From contig NC_089985.1 of NCBI RefSeq assembly GCF_036417845.1, positions 30,028,583 to 30,092,582 on the forward strand: DNA of 64,000 bases, read 5' to 3'. Both the position numbers and the translations under genes were made by a program. This DNA is from Apteryx mantelli. Its lineage: Eukaryota > Chordata > Aves > Apterygiformes > Apterygidae. The notes below the pieces were generated by a model that saw only the letters and a list, made by a program, of their open reading frames with translations, did not search any database and was not told the origin of the DNA. This document shows, piece by piece, positions 31,401 to 43,599 of the stretch; the first letter of the stretch is position 1, and every line of letters begins with the position of its first letter.

Positions 31401-34400
31401 CAGCAAAGGGGAGTGAGAGCGAGGAGCAGTTGGAGATGTTTGCCATTGCTCCCGCATCTGTGGGACAGTAACCGCAGGAGCCGTGGGGACTGACCGAAAT
31501 CTGCCGCTGGCTGTGCAGCACATCCCCCAGACTGGCCGTGAGGCCAAGAGCTGCCATCCAGCCCCCCAGGGCAGCAGTCGCTGTTGTGGACTTGGAGTGC
31601 TTTCGCATGAGGCCAAAGATTCGGTGCAGGTCACAGTGCACACGTGAGGCTCTGTAGTTAAAGGAGAAAAATGTTATTTAGAAGGAAAAGATCTCATTTT
31701 TATTCATAATTAATCGCAACGCAGATCAGTGGATGCACATGTGACGGGCTTAAATCTTAAAGCTCAAACATAGGATTTTTGAAAACTTAGTGATTCATTA
31801 GTAACAGCCAGCCTTGTATGTAGAATGTAATTAAGTAAATGAATTACAAAATGCTGTGAGAAACTGCCATAACCTGAACCTGAGCCAGAGACATTTGGGG
31901 AGAAATTCAGCCTGGGCAGAGGGTCGGCTGAAGGGCTGTGTGATACACAGCTTGCGCCTGAAGATGAGCGGATAAAGAGGCTGGCAGCGGCAAGTACATG
32001 CAGGGCGCTAAATCCCTCCCTGCAGAACAAGCAGCTATTTACTCTGCATCATTTCAAAAACAAAAAGCTAAAAGTGAAGAAAAGAAAGCAGAAAGAAGAC
32101 ATTTTCTAACAGACAAGAATCCCTATTTGCTAAGTTTTGTTGAAAAAGCAAGGCAAAAATCGTTTCACATTTAGTCAAATATGCCACAAATGAAGCAGAA
32201 AATAATTCTTTCTGGTAGTGACATAGTCATGCCAGGGTGTCTTCTGGCAGCGAAGGCAGAGAAAAAGGCTGCACGTGTAGTGAATAACAGCAGAGCAAGC
32301 CCTCTCAGAGGGGCAAAAACCGCTCAACATGAGCAGTGAAACTTTCCAGGGCACAAACAGAGAAAAGGGTGTACATCCACTGAAAGTCAGCAGCTGCGCC
32401 AAGCGTCAAAAAGCCATGCCTCCGTCCACCCAAAATAACACATATTTGGAGCTATCTTATTTGCAGTTGCATCATGTTTTAATGCCCTTCTCTGAAACCT
32501 TGTAGAATATAAACTTGCTGGTTTTTTTCCCCCAGAAGAAACCAGCCAGAAGTGGTGAATACTTCTGAAAAGGTGGGTTTGGAAAAGTATCCTTGAAACT
32601 GGAGCATTGGACAGAGTTATGCTAAGCCAGCTTTTCCCAAGCAGCGGTGCTGTTCAGTGTGCGCTGGCGCGAGGGCTTTGGGGGCGAGAGCTGTAGCTGC
32701 CTCCCGAGAGGTGGATGCTATCTGCATTGGCGGGACGGAGCGTGGACTTTGCTTGGGACCAGGAAGGGCAAAAAATACTTTGGAAATCGGCGTTCCCAAG
32801 CAGCACAGGGTATTATAGTTAATTAATGAGGAACTTAGAGCAAAGGTTGCTTCACATCTAGGATATAAAAAAGAATAATAACACATAACACCATTTGTCT
32901 TTAAGCAAGCACCAGGTAATGCATTTCGAACAATTATATCCAGATGCACCACTTGAGAACCTCTCCTAATTGTGAAATTAGAAATATTTTTGCTGTAAAT
33001 GCCACAGAATGACATACAGGGAGATATTCACCCCGTGCCACTCCACACTCTTTGCGACAGTCAAGCCCCACTTTAGTTTAAAGGTTGGTGCACAAAATGT
33101 CATTTACATTAAAAAAAAATTCAGCTGCAAAACAGGAACAGCATTTGTTATAATAGGTCCAGACTAGGAGGATTCTCAGATATCTGGCTGGGCTGAGACT
33201 GTCTCGAAAAGGAATACCACATTAAATTCAAAAGATCAGTTACTTCAGTGGTATCTCCACAACAAAAAAAATCCCGCTTCTAATGGGTGAAGTAAAAATG
33301 TAACATAATACAGAAAATCTGGGAGTAATTGAAAGGATAAGAAATTTCAGATGGAGCTAATTCTGTCCCTGTCATTGAGAAACCAGCTTAAGGAGGGAGA
33401 TACTTTGGTTTACATTATTTAAATACAGCTGTGACACATGAACGCTATTCTGTGAAACCACTGTATGACAGGTAGGTTCTCAGAAGGAAAAAAAAAAAAA
33501 TCACTGTGAAATGAAGGGCATTTGCTTCAGCAAATAAACTGTGAAGAGACAAGCTTAAATCTAACTTCAACAAGATCTTTAATATGCTATTTGGATGTTA
33601 TAAGGGTATGAGAATGCCCTTTGATATTAGTCCTGCTCCTGAGATATTTCACACAGTAATTGCCTACATCTTTAAGGTACGACGTATTGAAGCTATGGTG
33701 ACTGCTATTTTAAATTGGGCTAGAATTCTGCAAAAGCAGAACTGAAGATCTAGGCAAGTGCTGCAGAGAGTAAAGACGACACTTCAGAATGAACTTTAAA
33801 AGGTCAAAATTTGGTCTAGCAGAATTACCTGTACTGACTCTAAGCCGAGCTAGGATGGCTTTGTTGCCAATTTAGATAAAATAGAAGCAATAATTAGAAT
33901 GTCTAGCCTCCAGGATATAAAGCAGATCTACAGAGATTTATGAAAACAATATACTATTTGGCAATATCTATTCCTAAATCTATGACCAGTATTTCCTCAG
34001 GAGAGGACTGCTGCAGCCTGAAATTGCCTGGCATTACACAGGCAGACAAGAAAGCACTGGGAAGGCTTAAAGCCGTGATGATGAAGACCCTTGAAGCAAG
34101 CCGTGGGCTCACAGCTGCCCCTTCTTTGCAGGACCGTCTGAAAACACACCGTTACGGACCTGGAGGGAGCCACGTGTGGTCTTGTCTTGGGAAACCCAGA
34201 CAGATATTTGGCACTGAAGTGGATTATACTTTGAGTGCTGTGACGGAGCCATGCCCCCACCGAAAACAGTGTTATTTGGGATCTCAGCCTGCGCTTGACT
34301 GGGAGTGCGAGGCACAGTGAAGTGCAAAACACCGAGTCTGGCTATCTAAGGAGGATACTCTGCAGTGCCTGTCTAGCACAAGCCTTGTCCTGTCAGATCT

Positions 34401-35690
34401 ACCACAGCAAAAGGGATTAAAATAGGCTGCAGAATATTCCTTCCTAAAGAAACCCTGCAATTGCTTAAATCCACGAGAGAAAGCGCTGGAGGATGTCCTG
34501 GGGGAACAGCCCTGCTCCAGTTTCAGTGGAGGCATGGCATGTGCAGACTGGGCTGTTCCCTTCTGTAGAGCACTTTGTGATCTCCAGAACCACAGCAATA
34601 TACAACTGTTGTTTTCAGCATCTACATTTGGGATTCCAAGTGCTGTAGGCCAGCACTCCATACATATGGGTTCAATAAAAGGCTCAGCTTTGGGAGCTGC
34701 TATGCACCAAATCTTTCCCACAGCAAAATACATATGCAAGCGTCTTAAATGGCTCTGGATTCCTGACATACCTATGCTGGACGTGTAGGTCAAATTCTCT
34801 GCTGCCTTTCTGTCCTGTGGCTCAGCATCCTGCTGAATCAAGCCCACAGGATCAACAGGAAATAGTTAATAATGTCAAGCTCTCCCCGTTAAGCTTCAGA
34901 ATCACTATTGTTTCCAAGTGAAGAGCAAGCTCCTGTAGAACAGAGAAACACATAGAGTTTTCATAGGCATTTTGCTGGCGAACAGCGGCAAGCAGGACTG
35001 GCGGGCTCTCCATCTCCAAGAAGGTGGGAGGACGTCACGAGTGCTCAGCAATAGCATATCTGATTTCCCCTCTGCCCGAGAGGTGTTGGTGCCACCTTCA
35101 TCCATTCACTTGCAAGACAAAGCCAGTGTGTTGGCGCCAGCTCCTTTGTCCTGTCGCCAACTAGTTGTAACTGGCTGCCAGATGGTTTCGTCACTTGTGG
35201 CAATGGACTACTGGGAGGATGTCATGCATGTTGTATTACCCTGCGAGTGGTGCACTGGTGAACACAGCTCACCCATTAGCAATTCATGGATAACCCACAG
35301 GTATAAAATGACAGTCAAGAAATGCATAGTTAGAAAAGCAAAAAAAAACCAATCCAGGAACAAAAAAAGAGAGTTAAGATACAAGAAATAAGAAAGCAGT
35401 CCATAAATACAGGCAGAACCATGACCTATTCATTGATCTGTCAAGAATATGAACACAGCAGATTCACTTGAAGATGAGCAGGTACCAAAATGATCTATAC
35501 TTATAATATATAACATTACCGTTAACATTCTTGAACTGTGTTTTAAACATCTTCCACGTGGACAGCTTTGCTCTAGTCACACTGCAGTGTTTGTGCATTA
35601 ATATTTTTATTTAAAAACAAGAACAGAAGGGCAGAGGAATCAGGGAATAAATCCGAGTCCTGCAGCAACTGAAGGCTCCGTTGGGCTGAC
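28421..35690. other. Intergenic DNA, no gene seen
   Basis: About 7.3 kb of mixed to AT-rich sequence. The open frames are short, unrelated to known proteins and lack splice or promoter context. It contains ordinary simple tracts, such as a T-rich run near 30,200-30,235 and an A-run near 33,490. The longest frames (31,069-31,641 minus and 33,940-34,320 plus) show no recognisable domain. Very old repeats may be present but are not identifiable by eye. Confidence 0.5.
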
Positions 35691-35699
35691 TCCAGGCTG

Positions 35700-35950
35700 G
35701 TATGGGTTTGAGAGAACTATTTTCACTTAGTTTCAGTAATGATAATGAAGAAATTGGGGATTCTTGTGCAGGAAGCAGAGGATTTATGAGAGAGCAGCTG
35801 GAGAGGCCAAGAGCAAAGGATAAACACAGAGATGGTAAAAGAGTATCTGACAAAACTCAACCTACATATTGTAAATCTGCAGGCCCAGACACAGTGCGCC
35901 TGAGAATTTTAAAAGAAATCTCTGAAGAGAATCTTGAAAAATAATCTTCC
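35700..35950 (+). mobile_element. CR1/L3-like LINE fragment, sense, start of RT domain
   Basis: One frame ends KSAGPDTVRLRILKEISEENLEK followed by a stop. The CR1-type family reads near KSPGPDGIHPRVLKEL at the entrance of the reverse-transcriptase domain. The upstream part (GGAAGCAGAGG to GGATAAACACAGAG) is consistent but weak. It is truncated at both ends. Confidence 0.75.
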
Positions 35951-37789
35951 CTTCATCTCAGGAGCTCTCTGGGGCCTGGGAAAGGCCAAACGGGCCTCCC
36001 ATCATCAGCAAGGTTGTGAAGGCTGTGCAGGAGTCTACCCACCACCTGCCCACATCTCTCTGGCAGACAAGTTTCAAACCATTTTTTCTCATCCCTCTTG
36101 TCTCTTCCCTTCCTGCTTTCTCCTTGTTACTGCTTTGCAGAGCCTATGGGCTCTGCCCAGGGGCTCCAAAACCTGCAGAGAACTCACAGGCAAAGCAGTT
36201 TGCTGATGGTATTCATTTTTTCCCTACATACACAGCCTTGTTTCAGTCCTTCCAGTGTGTTAGGAGTGGATGTCTGCACTCCACCTTTGCGTCTGCACAT
36301 GGACTCTTTTTTCCCAAAATACGAAGGGAGTTGGTGTCAGCGGGGAGCAGGGTAAGCTAACCTTACCTCTTGTTTTCAACCTCTACCTCTAACTCCTCAA
36401 ATAACCCGCAGTCTTCTCAAGTGCAGTTCCTTGAAAACACGAATTTCCATAGCCTGCATTCCCAAGTAACCTGCTGGGCTGCAGCACAGCTCCCTCCCTC
36501 TCCGGGAAGAGGCTGCAATCCCCCCCCCAACTCTCTGTGTTCTGGGAAAGGTAGAAGATATGAGAGAGCTGGTAGGATCTGGAGAGCAAGTGGGGGGGGA
36601 TCTGTGGCATTAAGATTACTGAGGATGGGGCAATTTCCCTTTGCCTAACTCCTTGCTGCACATAACTCACGCCAGGGATGAATCACAAAGAGCTTGCAAG
36701 TCACGTGCATGGAAATACGGTAATGAGGAAGCTGATGTGGGATGCACCTTGAGCCTTACAAGCAATTTGCATTTTTGGGACCTCTGCAGTAATCAGAGCT
36801 GCTTTGTAATCGGTTGCTGCAAAGAGCCCAGCTGTATGCTCTCTTCACCCCAAAGGGATATTCAGGAGGTTGTAGAGGTGTGAATTCACTGGCTCTGACC
36901 CACTCTATCCCTATTTGTCGCAGCAAATTGTCTTCCCTTTTTGAAAAGATTGTCCTTATTATGCAACCAGCTTCTCAGTCTCCCACGTGGCCAGTCTACT
37001 CAGAGTAGTTTTTGTTGTAGTGTTATAATAAAGTTTTCTTTAGAACTAGATAAAAGCTCTATAGATATAAAGAATTTGGTGTGGGCTAGAAATTGGTTGA
37101 TGAGTCACAAACTCAGAGAGTAACCATAAAAATGAAACTCCAGAATGGGAGCAATTTTAGTGACGTTACCACAGGAGCCAGAACCAGCACCTGTATTTAA
37201 AGTTTCATTAGACAGAGAAAGAAGTAGCATCAGTAACATCAGCTTCACCAAAGGGCACCAAGCACGAACTAGGATGCATCCAAAGCAGCCTGGAAACAAT
37301 ACAGCTCGTGGGCTGAATGCAACGAGATGAGATACAGCACCCAGAAACAGCAAGCAGTAACCCTACAGAGAAAAAAACAAATAGCTCAGATACCTGGAAA
37401 GCACTGAGATCAAGGCTAATAGGTGGGAGCCAAGCTAACGTCATATGATCTTGCAGCTTAAGAGTTATGCACAGAGCTGATGCCATTCACCACCTGCAGC
37501 AGGGAAGAGCTGTGCACGGCAGCGAACACACTAGCGCATGCTCCTGCATGACCCTGTCGGGAATGCTGGGACTGCTGCTGCCTCATTCCCCCTGCTCCTC
37601 ATCCCACTGCTGTCCCCATCATGCCAGAGCACCTGCTGGTTGTGCATCGGTTCCTCTTGCACGTGGCTCTTCGTCCTTGCCACCTCATGGGGAGAATGAC
37701 CCGAGCAGCGGATGTGTGGGCAGCATTTCATATTGCTTGTCCATTCGCCTGAGTGCGAGTCATTCTGTTTTTATAATACAGGAAATATC
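35951..37789. other. Intergenic DNA with one AT-rich motif cluster
   Basis: No exon-like features. Near 36,700-36,780 there is GGTAATGAGG together with an inverted octamer ATTTGCAT at 36,765-36,772. This could be a small regulatory element. The rest is unassigned. Confidence 0.35.
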
Positions 37790-38080
37790 CCTCAAAGATT
37801 TCGAGAAATAGAGGTAAGGAAGAGGAACAATACCAGGAATAAAGCACATGGTTATGAAAGACTGAAGGAACTAAAGTTTTGTAAATTAGAAATGGCAAGA
37901 GTCAGAGGGGATGCGGTCTTAGTCTATAAATACCTTCAAGGTAACAATATAAATGAAGGAAGGGAATTAATTTGTAATCTCAGAAGATGGTAGGACAAGG
38001 AGCTTGAGGTTAAAGAGGAAAAGATGAGGCTCAATATAAGAAGTGCTGGTAGCAGCAAGCGCTTTTGGGCAGTGAACTGG
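37790..38080 (+). mobile_element. CR1/L3-like LINE 3' part, sense
   Basis: A frame across 37,840-37,990 reads YERLKELKFCKLEMARVRGDAVLVYKYLQG. The CR1-type C-terminus is near [28 protein letters not shown]. The following text (GACAAGGAGCTTGAGG, then CAATATAAGAAG) continues in the expected direction. It is inactive and truncated. Confidence 0.82.
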
Positions 38081-40899
38081 GCTCCCTGCGGCACGTGAAG
38101 CCAGAGCATGGGAGCGCAATGGCAGGTGACAGCACTGCAAGGAGCAGCCTATGACACGCGCACCGAGGCTGCTACTCACACAGCGCTAATTGCTGGCAGA
38201 TAAAAGTAGGAGAAAAGTTTGAAGTTCTGGCTTGCCAACAAAATAACATCCAACGCTGTGTTCTCAGAGCAGAAACACTGCTGAGAGCTGAAGGATTTGT
38301 GTGTTTGTTGTTGCAAAAAGCACTGCTGGTAGCCCTGGAGAGGGGAGTCTTCTCCTCCACCCCGTGGGCAGCAGCTTGGGAAGCAGCAATAGCACAGGGC
38401 TCTCCCTGCTCCCACCGGGGATGGGAAATTTGGCTGCTGCTCGCATTCGCGGTATGCCCTCTCCACTGGGAACTGCCCCTGTGGGCGTTAACTACTGCTG
38501 GGTGCTGTCGCAGCTTCCGCTGGCAGGGAAAGGGAGGAGAATGACTCCAGCAAGATCTGCCAAGCACTAACACCCGTCCCTGCCAGGTAGGGAAGTGTGA
38601 GCGCAGCACCTTGGGTCCTGCCACCACTTCCATAAAACCAAAGTATAATCTGGCTGGCACTGCCAGTGAGGACAAATCCAGTATCCAGTGCTGCCCCACA
38701 GTGGTGAAGAGGCATTTCAGAACGCAACATCTGCAAAACCACCTCTTGGAGGGTCTTTGGTAGGAGCCTGAGACAACCCTACTTTGACCTCAGAGGACAC
38801 TCGATCAGGGACTGGCAGGAGCTAGTGAGCAGAGACCCAATTTGAAGCTCTTTGGTGACCAGCCTGACTCTTCGCCAATACACACTATTGCCTGTGAGGT
38901 GCTCCCTACAGCACGCTCTCCTTTGCAGCATTGGCTTTGGGGACGCACCCAATAATGAATACTTCATTATTATCGATATAAGTTTCTTCCATTTGATTTC
39001 AGCCCAGAATTCACGTTCATATGCTCTCAGATCATCCAAACCAAATAGCCTCCCATTTTGGGTTTTGTAGGCTTCACAGACTTACAGATGAACAGTTTGC
39101 CCTACACTGACTGCAGCCCTGAAAAGTAACATGATACCAACACAATGTGTTCAGCCTGTGGTGTCAAATAGCAGCCTCAGGCCATGAGGGACAGGTTTTT
39201 TAATGCTGGTACAAATATGCAGAAGGGTGCTAATGGGGACTCCCAGAACACCCAGGTGCCTAACCCAGGTGTGTCTAAGCAGGCTATAAAAGCCCAGCAG
39301 CCACCCCACCCCTCTGGTGGGTGGTTTGTAGGTCTTTACAGCTATTGCTTGCCCCTTGGTAAGGTTGATCAGATGCCTCCTAAAGCTCTGTGTCTGACAA
39401 ACCTCCCTCACGCTTGGCTGCTTCTGCTCAGTGACTTCTTTGTGGCTGGAGTGCTGAAAATGCTGCTGTGACCTGACACCATGGCAGAGAGGTATGCCAG
39501 GGCTCTTGAAAACCCATGTAGCAATTTCCTGCATGCTCTTCCTTAGCCTTTGCAGACTTCTTTGTCACCAACACCTCTTGGCTCAACCGCTGTGGTCTTG
39601 CACCCTTTATGTGCTGGCCTGACTGTAAGTCTCCTAAATCTGCTCCTGCTTAGTGTTCTCAGTGCTGTCATCGTTCAAAGTGAGGTAGCCTCCGTCAAGC
39701 AATTAAATCTGCCACTGACTTCCAGGTCACTTCTGCCCCTGCTTATCTCTATGCTTCTCTGGGCCTCTCCCAGGACAGGACCAGCTGCTGTGGTGCTGGT
39801 TGCCATCCCCTCCAGCAGTCACTGTGAGGAAGGTGTGGAGATGTTCCTATTTGTCTCCAAAAGGGAAGAGGAACCTGCCCAGAATTGCTGGACACTTTCT
39901 GCTCTCTGCTTGTGCATGCTGCTCTGAAATCCTGGTGGATCTCATGGAAGGGATGGGCAGATGGAAGGTATGGATGGGACCCTGCCTGCCTCCAGGAGAG
40001 CTCCTGATGGACTCCTCTACTTTAACAGGTGCCAGGGGTAGGTGGGAGCAGAGCTTGGAAGAAGGTGGCCCCATGTTGGAGATCTTCTGGATGGGGGAAG
40101 AGCAGGGAAGGAGAAGGAAAGAGGTGGAGGGCTTGGATGCAAGCTGCAGCCATTCAGAAGGCAAATCTCCTCACTTGGAAATACTGAATTACCTTGCACC
40201 ACAGACCTTTACAACTGGTATCTCTAAGGCTGCTTACAACTGTGCCCTGCTACTGGGGGCCTTGCCCCAGCCCTGCAGCATTCCTCTGGCTGCTGTGCTG
40301 CCTTCTTGCCTTGCAAACTCCTTTTTTAATCAGGTAGTCTCTGCAGCTCCATGATCCTCTCCTGCTTTGTGGTGCTCTCCATTCTGTGCTGCATGCACCA
40401 AGGTCAGGCTTTGGGCAACTGCTGTGAAAATGCCCAGGAAGTCCCAGTTTCTTATCTTTCATCCATTGTATTTGCAGGACTCTTGTCAGCCAGTGCAAAC
40501 AGCAAATTTTCTAGACATTCCCTGTACCTAACTCTTCAGACAACAAAAGCCAAATGCCACCATACACTCATGGCAGCTTGAGTCTCTACAGCTATCTTTG
40601 CTTCTCATCAGTGTCATACATACCTCCTTTCAAGGCTCACAGCCCTCCAGCAGGGATTATGACCCTGCTGAGACTTAGCTAAAAAAGCGGTGCTTCTGAC
40701 TAGGCAGACCTTCTTCATCTTTGGAATATTGTATAGGGAAGAATGAAATGTGTAGCAGAAAACTTACAACTGAACTTATTTGAATTTGAGCAGATACCTT
40801 ATTTCTCTAAATTTCTTGAGGTTTCAGCCTATAGCCATTGAATGCTGTTATAACTTTGTCTGCTTAGCTGCAGAGCTATCAAGTTTTTGTCACTCATTC
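38081..40899. other. Intergenic DNA, unassigned; TATA-like word at 39,285
   Basis: No domain or splice structure is recognisable. A TATAAAAG word lies at 39,285-39,292 in GGCTATAAAAGCCC, with nothing downstream that looks like an exon. The 39.1-40.6 kb segment is unusually even in composition and free of obvious CR1 text. It may be an old LTR-type or unknown repeat, but I cannot support that. Confidence 0.35.
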
Positions 40900-41400
40900 T
40901 AGGACTCTTCAGTGATGCCCAGGTAACCCGTAACACCATCTTTTTAAAGTTACAGATTCAATTCCTCAACTGTTATTAGAAGGCATTTCTGATCCCTTAA
41001 CAAGACTCCAAAACCATTCTGATTTAGTAATAACCTTGTGGTGTGGGCACCAGAACTGGACACTGTAGCCCAGGCGTGGCCACATCACTGCCAAGTACAG
41101 AGGTAACGGGATCTCCTGGCCAGCACCTGGTACTCAAGAATTTCCCAGCTCTTTGGCCCAGAACAATGCTGGCAGCTCATGTGCAAGTGCTCCTCTGCCA
41201 AGACTCACAACTCCTTCACAGAGGTGCTGCTTCCAAAGTCCTCGTTCTATAATTGTAGCCCTCACTCTGTTTTTAGGTAAATGAGTTTACTATTGCTCAT
41301 ACTAAAACAGATATTGTTTGGCTGTTCCTGCGTTACACACAGCAGTCTGGCTCACTTAGTAGATGACTCTTTGCTGTTTATAACCTGTGATGTTCGAAGG
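40900..41400 (-). mobile_element. CR1/L3-like LINE fragment, antisense
   Basis: The plus-strand block order GCATTTCTGATCCCTTAAC, CAAGACTCC, CATTCTGATTTAGTAATAAC, CACCAGAACTGGACACTG, GTAGCCCAGGCGTGG, CAAGTACAGAGG, GACTCACAACTCCTTCACAG and CCAAAGTCCTCGTTCTATAA follows the reverse complement of the post-RT part of CR1/L3 ORF2. It is decayed. It is the left member of a cluster of CR1 pieces in alternating orientation. Confidence 0.78.
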
Positions 41401-41589
41401 GTAGCTGTGGGGTAACAGTCTTCTGCTCCTGGCAGGCAGAGCACTGGCTCATGCCAGTTGGAGGGACCTTCTTCCCCAAAGCAGGAAACTGGCAACTTGA
41501 GTGCTTGCTTTCTTCCTTCACCACCCACTTACCCTAAGCAGGCTGGCAAATACCATTTGCTGGGTTCCCTAGCTCTGTCTCGGGTGTGC

Positions 41590-42100
41590 AGGTTTCTTGA
41601 GACATATTTAAAAATCTGAAAATAGAGGGTGAATAGTGAGATGACGAAGTCTGAAGATGATACAAAATTATTCAAGTTACTGAAATGAAGCTAAACACAA
41701 CTAAAGCTGATTGCAAAAAGTGGAGAATGATCTCATAATACTAAGTGACTGAGTTTTAAAATAGCAGATGAAACTCTGTTCATAGCTGCAAAATAATACA
41801 CAGGGGAAAAAAGTAACCTTAACTGTACTAAAAAAATGGACTCTAAATTAACAGTTAGTCCTAGGAAAGAGATAGTGAAGTCACTGCAGATGGTTCTCTT
41901 GCAAACATCACCTTGCTGCTCAGCATCAGTCTAAAAAGCAAATGTAATATTAGGAACTACTAAGAGTAGAGAGCAAAATTAATAACATCATTATGTCACC
42001 CTCTAAATCCACTTTACAGCCATGTCTTGAATACTGTACCCAGTACCGGTTCCTCCTTTTCTCTTTCAGCTTCCTTCCCTCCCTACTTGACCATATTAAA
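41590..42100 (+). mobile_element. CR1/L3-like LINE fragment, sense, copy A of a clustered set
   Basis: The legible order is GATGATACAAAATTATTC, GCAGATGAAACTCTG, AAAAATGGACTCTAAATTA, GGTTCTCTTGC, AAAAAGCAAATGTAATATTA, GGAACTACTAAG and CATGTCTTGAATACTGTAC. This covers the segment just after the RT active site up to the LEY motif region. It breaks off near 42,080. Confidence 0.82.
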
Positions 42101-42124
42101 ACAGTGGAAGAGGTACAAAAGCCT

Positions 42125-42790
42125 GTGCTATCAACATATTTACCAGAAATCTGGAAAAGAGGTTGAACAGTGAAATGACTAAATTTGACAGTAGTTATTC
42201 AGGGTAAAAGGACAAGAACTCTGAAGATATGAAAAGCATCTTACAACTTGGAATGACTGGACAACAAAAAGTCACTAAAATGCATGTTGATAGCTGTAAA
42301 GTGATGTACATGAGAGGACACAAATCTGATGTCAGGTAAACATGTTGGGCTCAGAGCTGACTTACCACACAGAAAAGATTTTGAGGTTATCACAGAAATC
42401 TATGGAAATGTCTTCTCAGTGCTCAAGAGAAATCAGAAAAGCAAGTAGAACTACTGAGGAAGGAAGACGGACCGCAGCAGTAACCAGCATGAGGTCGCCA
42501 TACAAACCCAGGCATCATGCGTGCTGGGTGCTCTTCTGGTCCCCTTGTCTGGAAGAGCAGAGTGGAACTGAGAAGGAACAGAGGGCAGTAGCAAGAAATA
42601 GTTCAAGAACCAGAGCAGTTTCCACATGGGAAAGGCTAAATAGATTAGGACTCTTAACCTGGAATGACATAACCGTAATAAAAGCTCATAAAATCCTGAA
42701 CAGTCTGGAAAAGTTGAATAGGAACTTACTGTCCAATGCCTCATTCAGTACAAGAAGTAGGGGGCATGAGGAAAGCAAACCTTAGGAAAA
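42125..42790 (+). mobile_element. CR1/L3-like LINE fragment, sense, copy B
   Basis: The text restarts at an earlier point of the element (CCAGAAATCTGGAAAAGAGG, GTAGTTATTCAGG) and repeats the region already seen in copy A (GACTGGACAACAAAAAG, ATGCATGTTGATAGCTG). It continues to the C-terminus, where one frame reads ERLNRLGLLTWNDITVIKAHKILN. It therefore overlaps copy A in family coordinates and is a separate insertion or duplication. Confidence 0.8.
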
Positions 42791-42934
42791 CCTGGTGTTG
42801 TGACTGGCGGAAGTGGGGATAATATACTAGGAAGGTACCTGCTGTTGTCCACCATGTGGTCTAGGTGGACTTCTGGTGTGACCCCTACAATCACTGCTGG
42901 CCCTGTGAAGGCAGGAAGCACAACAGGATTTAGG

Positions 42935-43350
42935 AACAAATGCCATGCAAGGAGAGATTAGGATTACATACCCTGTGAAAGATAGGGCTGAGGAGATATG
43001 AGGGAAGTCTATAAAATCATAAATGATTCAGAGAAAATGATCAAAGATAAGCTATTTGCTATTTCTTGCAACAGAGGACCTGACAGCTCCCAGCTGAAAT
43101 GGGTCACAGGTGTAAAACCAACAAAAGGAGGTATTTTTCCATGCTATATATATAGAGGGAGAGTGTGGAATATATATATAGTGTGGAAAAATACCTCCTT
43201 TTGTTTATATATATATATTTTTAATATATATATATAAAATACATATTTAAAATTGTGGAACTCATTGCCACAAGATACTGCAGAGTGTAAGTAGGCTCCA
43301 AATGGGATTAGACAAATTAATGAAAGATAGGCACATCTGTGGCTATGCAA
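42935..43350 (+). mobile_element. CR1/L3-like LINE 3' end, sense, copy C with internal palindrome
   Basis: A third start of the 3' region: GCAAGGAGAGATTAGG, then the frame REVYKIINDSEK, then GGTGTAAAACCAACAAAAGG and finally AATTGTGGAACTCATTGCC and GATTAGACAAATTAATG. It repeats family coordinates already covered by copy B. It is interrupted at about 43,121-43,245 by an inverted repeat and TA-rich tract that are not part of the family. Confidence 0.82.
43121..43204. repeat. Perfect 21-bp inverted repeat with TA-rich loop
   Basis: The left arm at 43,121-43,141 and the right arm at 43,184-43,204 are exact reverse complements over 21 bp, separated by a 42-bp TA-rich spacer. The arm core is AAAGGAGGTATTTTTCC. 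The left arm belongs to the CR1 tail text, so the right arm looks like an inverted copy made after insertion. A further (TA)-rich run follows to 43,245. Confidence 0.93.
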
Positions 43351-43599
43351 CACAATCTTGTAGTTGAAATTTTTCTCTTAGAAGCCTAAAAGTACCACTG
43401 TATTACAGCTCTAGCTAATTCTTCCCTGGCCCGAATGACTGAATACCCATTCTTAGATTTCTACAAACTGTATAACCTTCTACATATCTATTATAAAAAG
43501 TATCAAGTGTAAGCTTATGGTTTCTGGTATATTCTTAGCTTTTGATAGAGAATGCGAATGCTATTTTAGAGCATAGCGTGAATAAGGCACTTTGCCAAG

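Noticed and set aside
33940-34320. 126-codon + frame with a 111-codon frame opposite
   Set aside because: No domain, no splice context and matching open frames on both strands. It may be a lost repeat, but I could not assign it.
39070-40600. Possible solo LTR, suggested by a TATAAAAG word and even composition
   Set aside because: I could not identify terminal TG...CA ends, a target-site duplication or a poly(A) signal in the right place, so no LTR is annotated.
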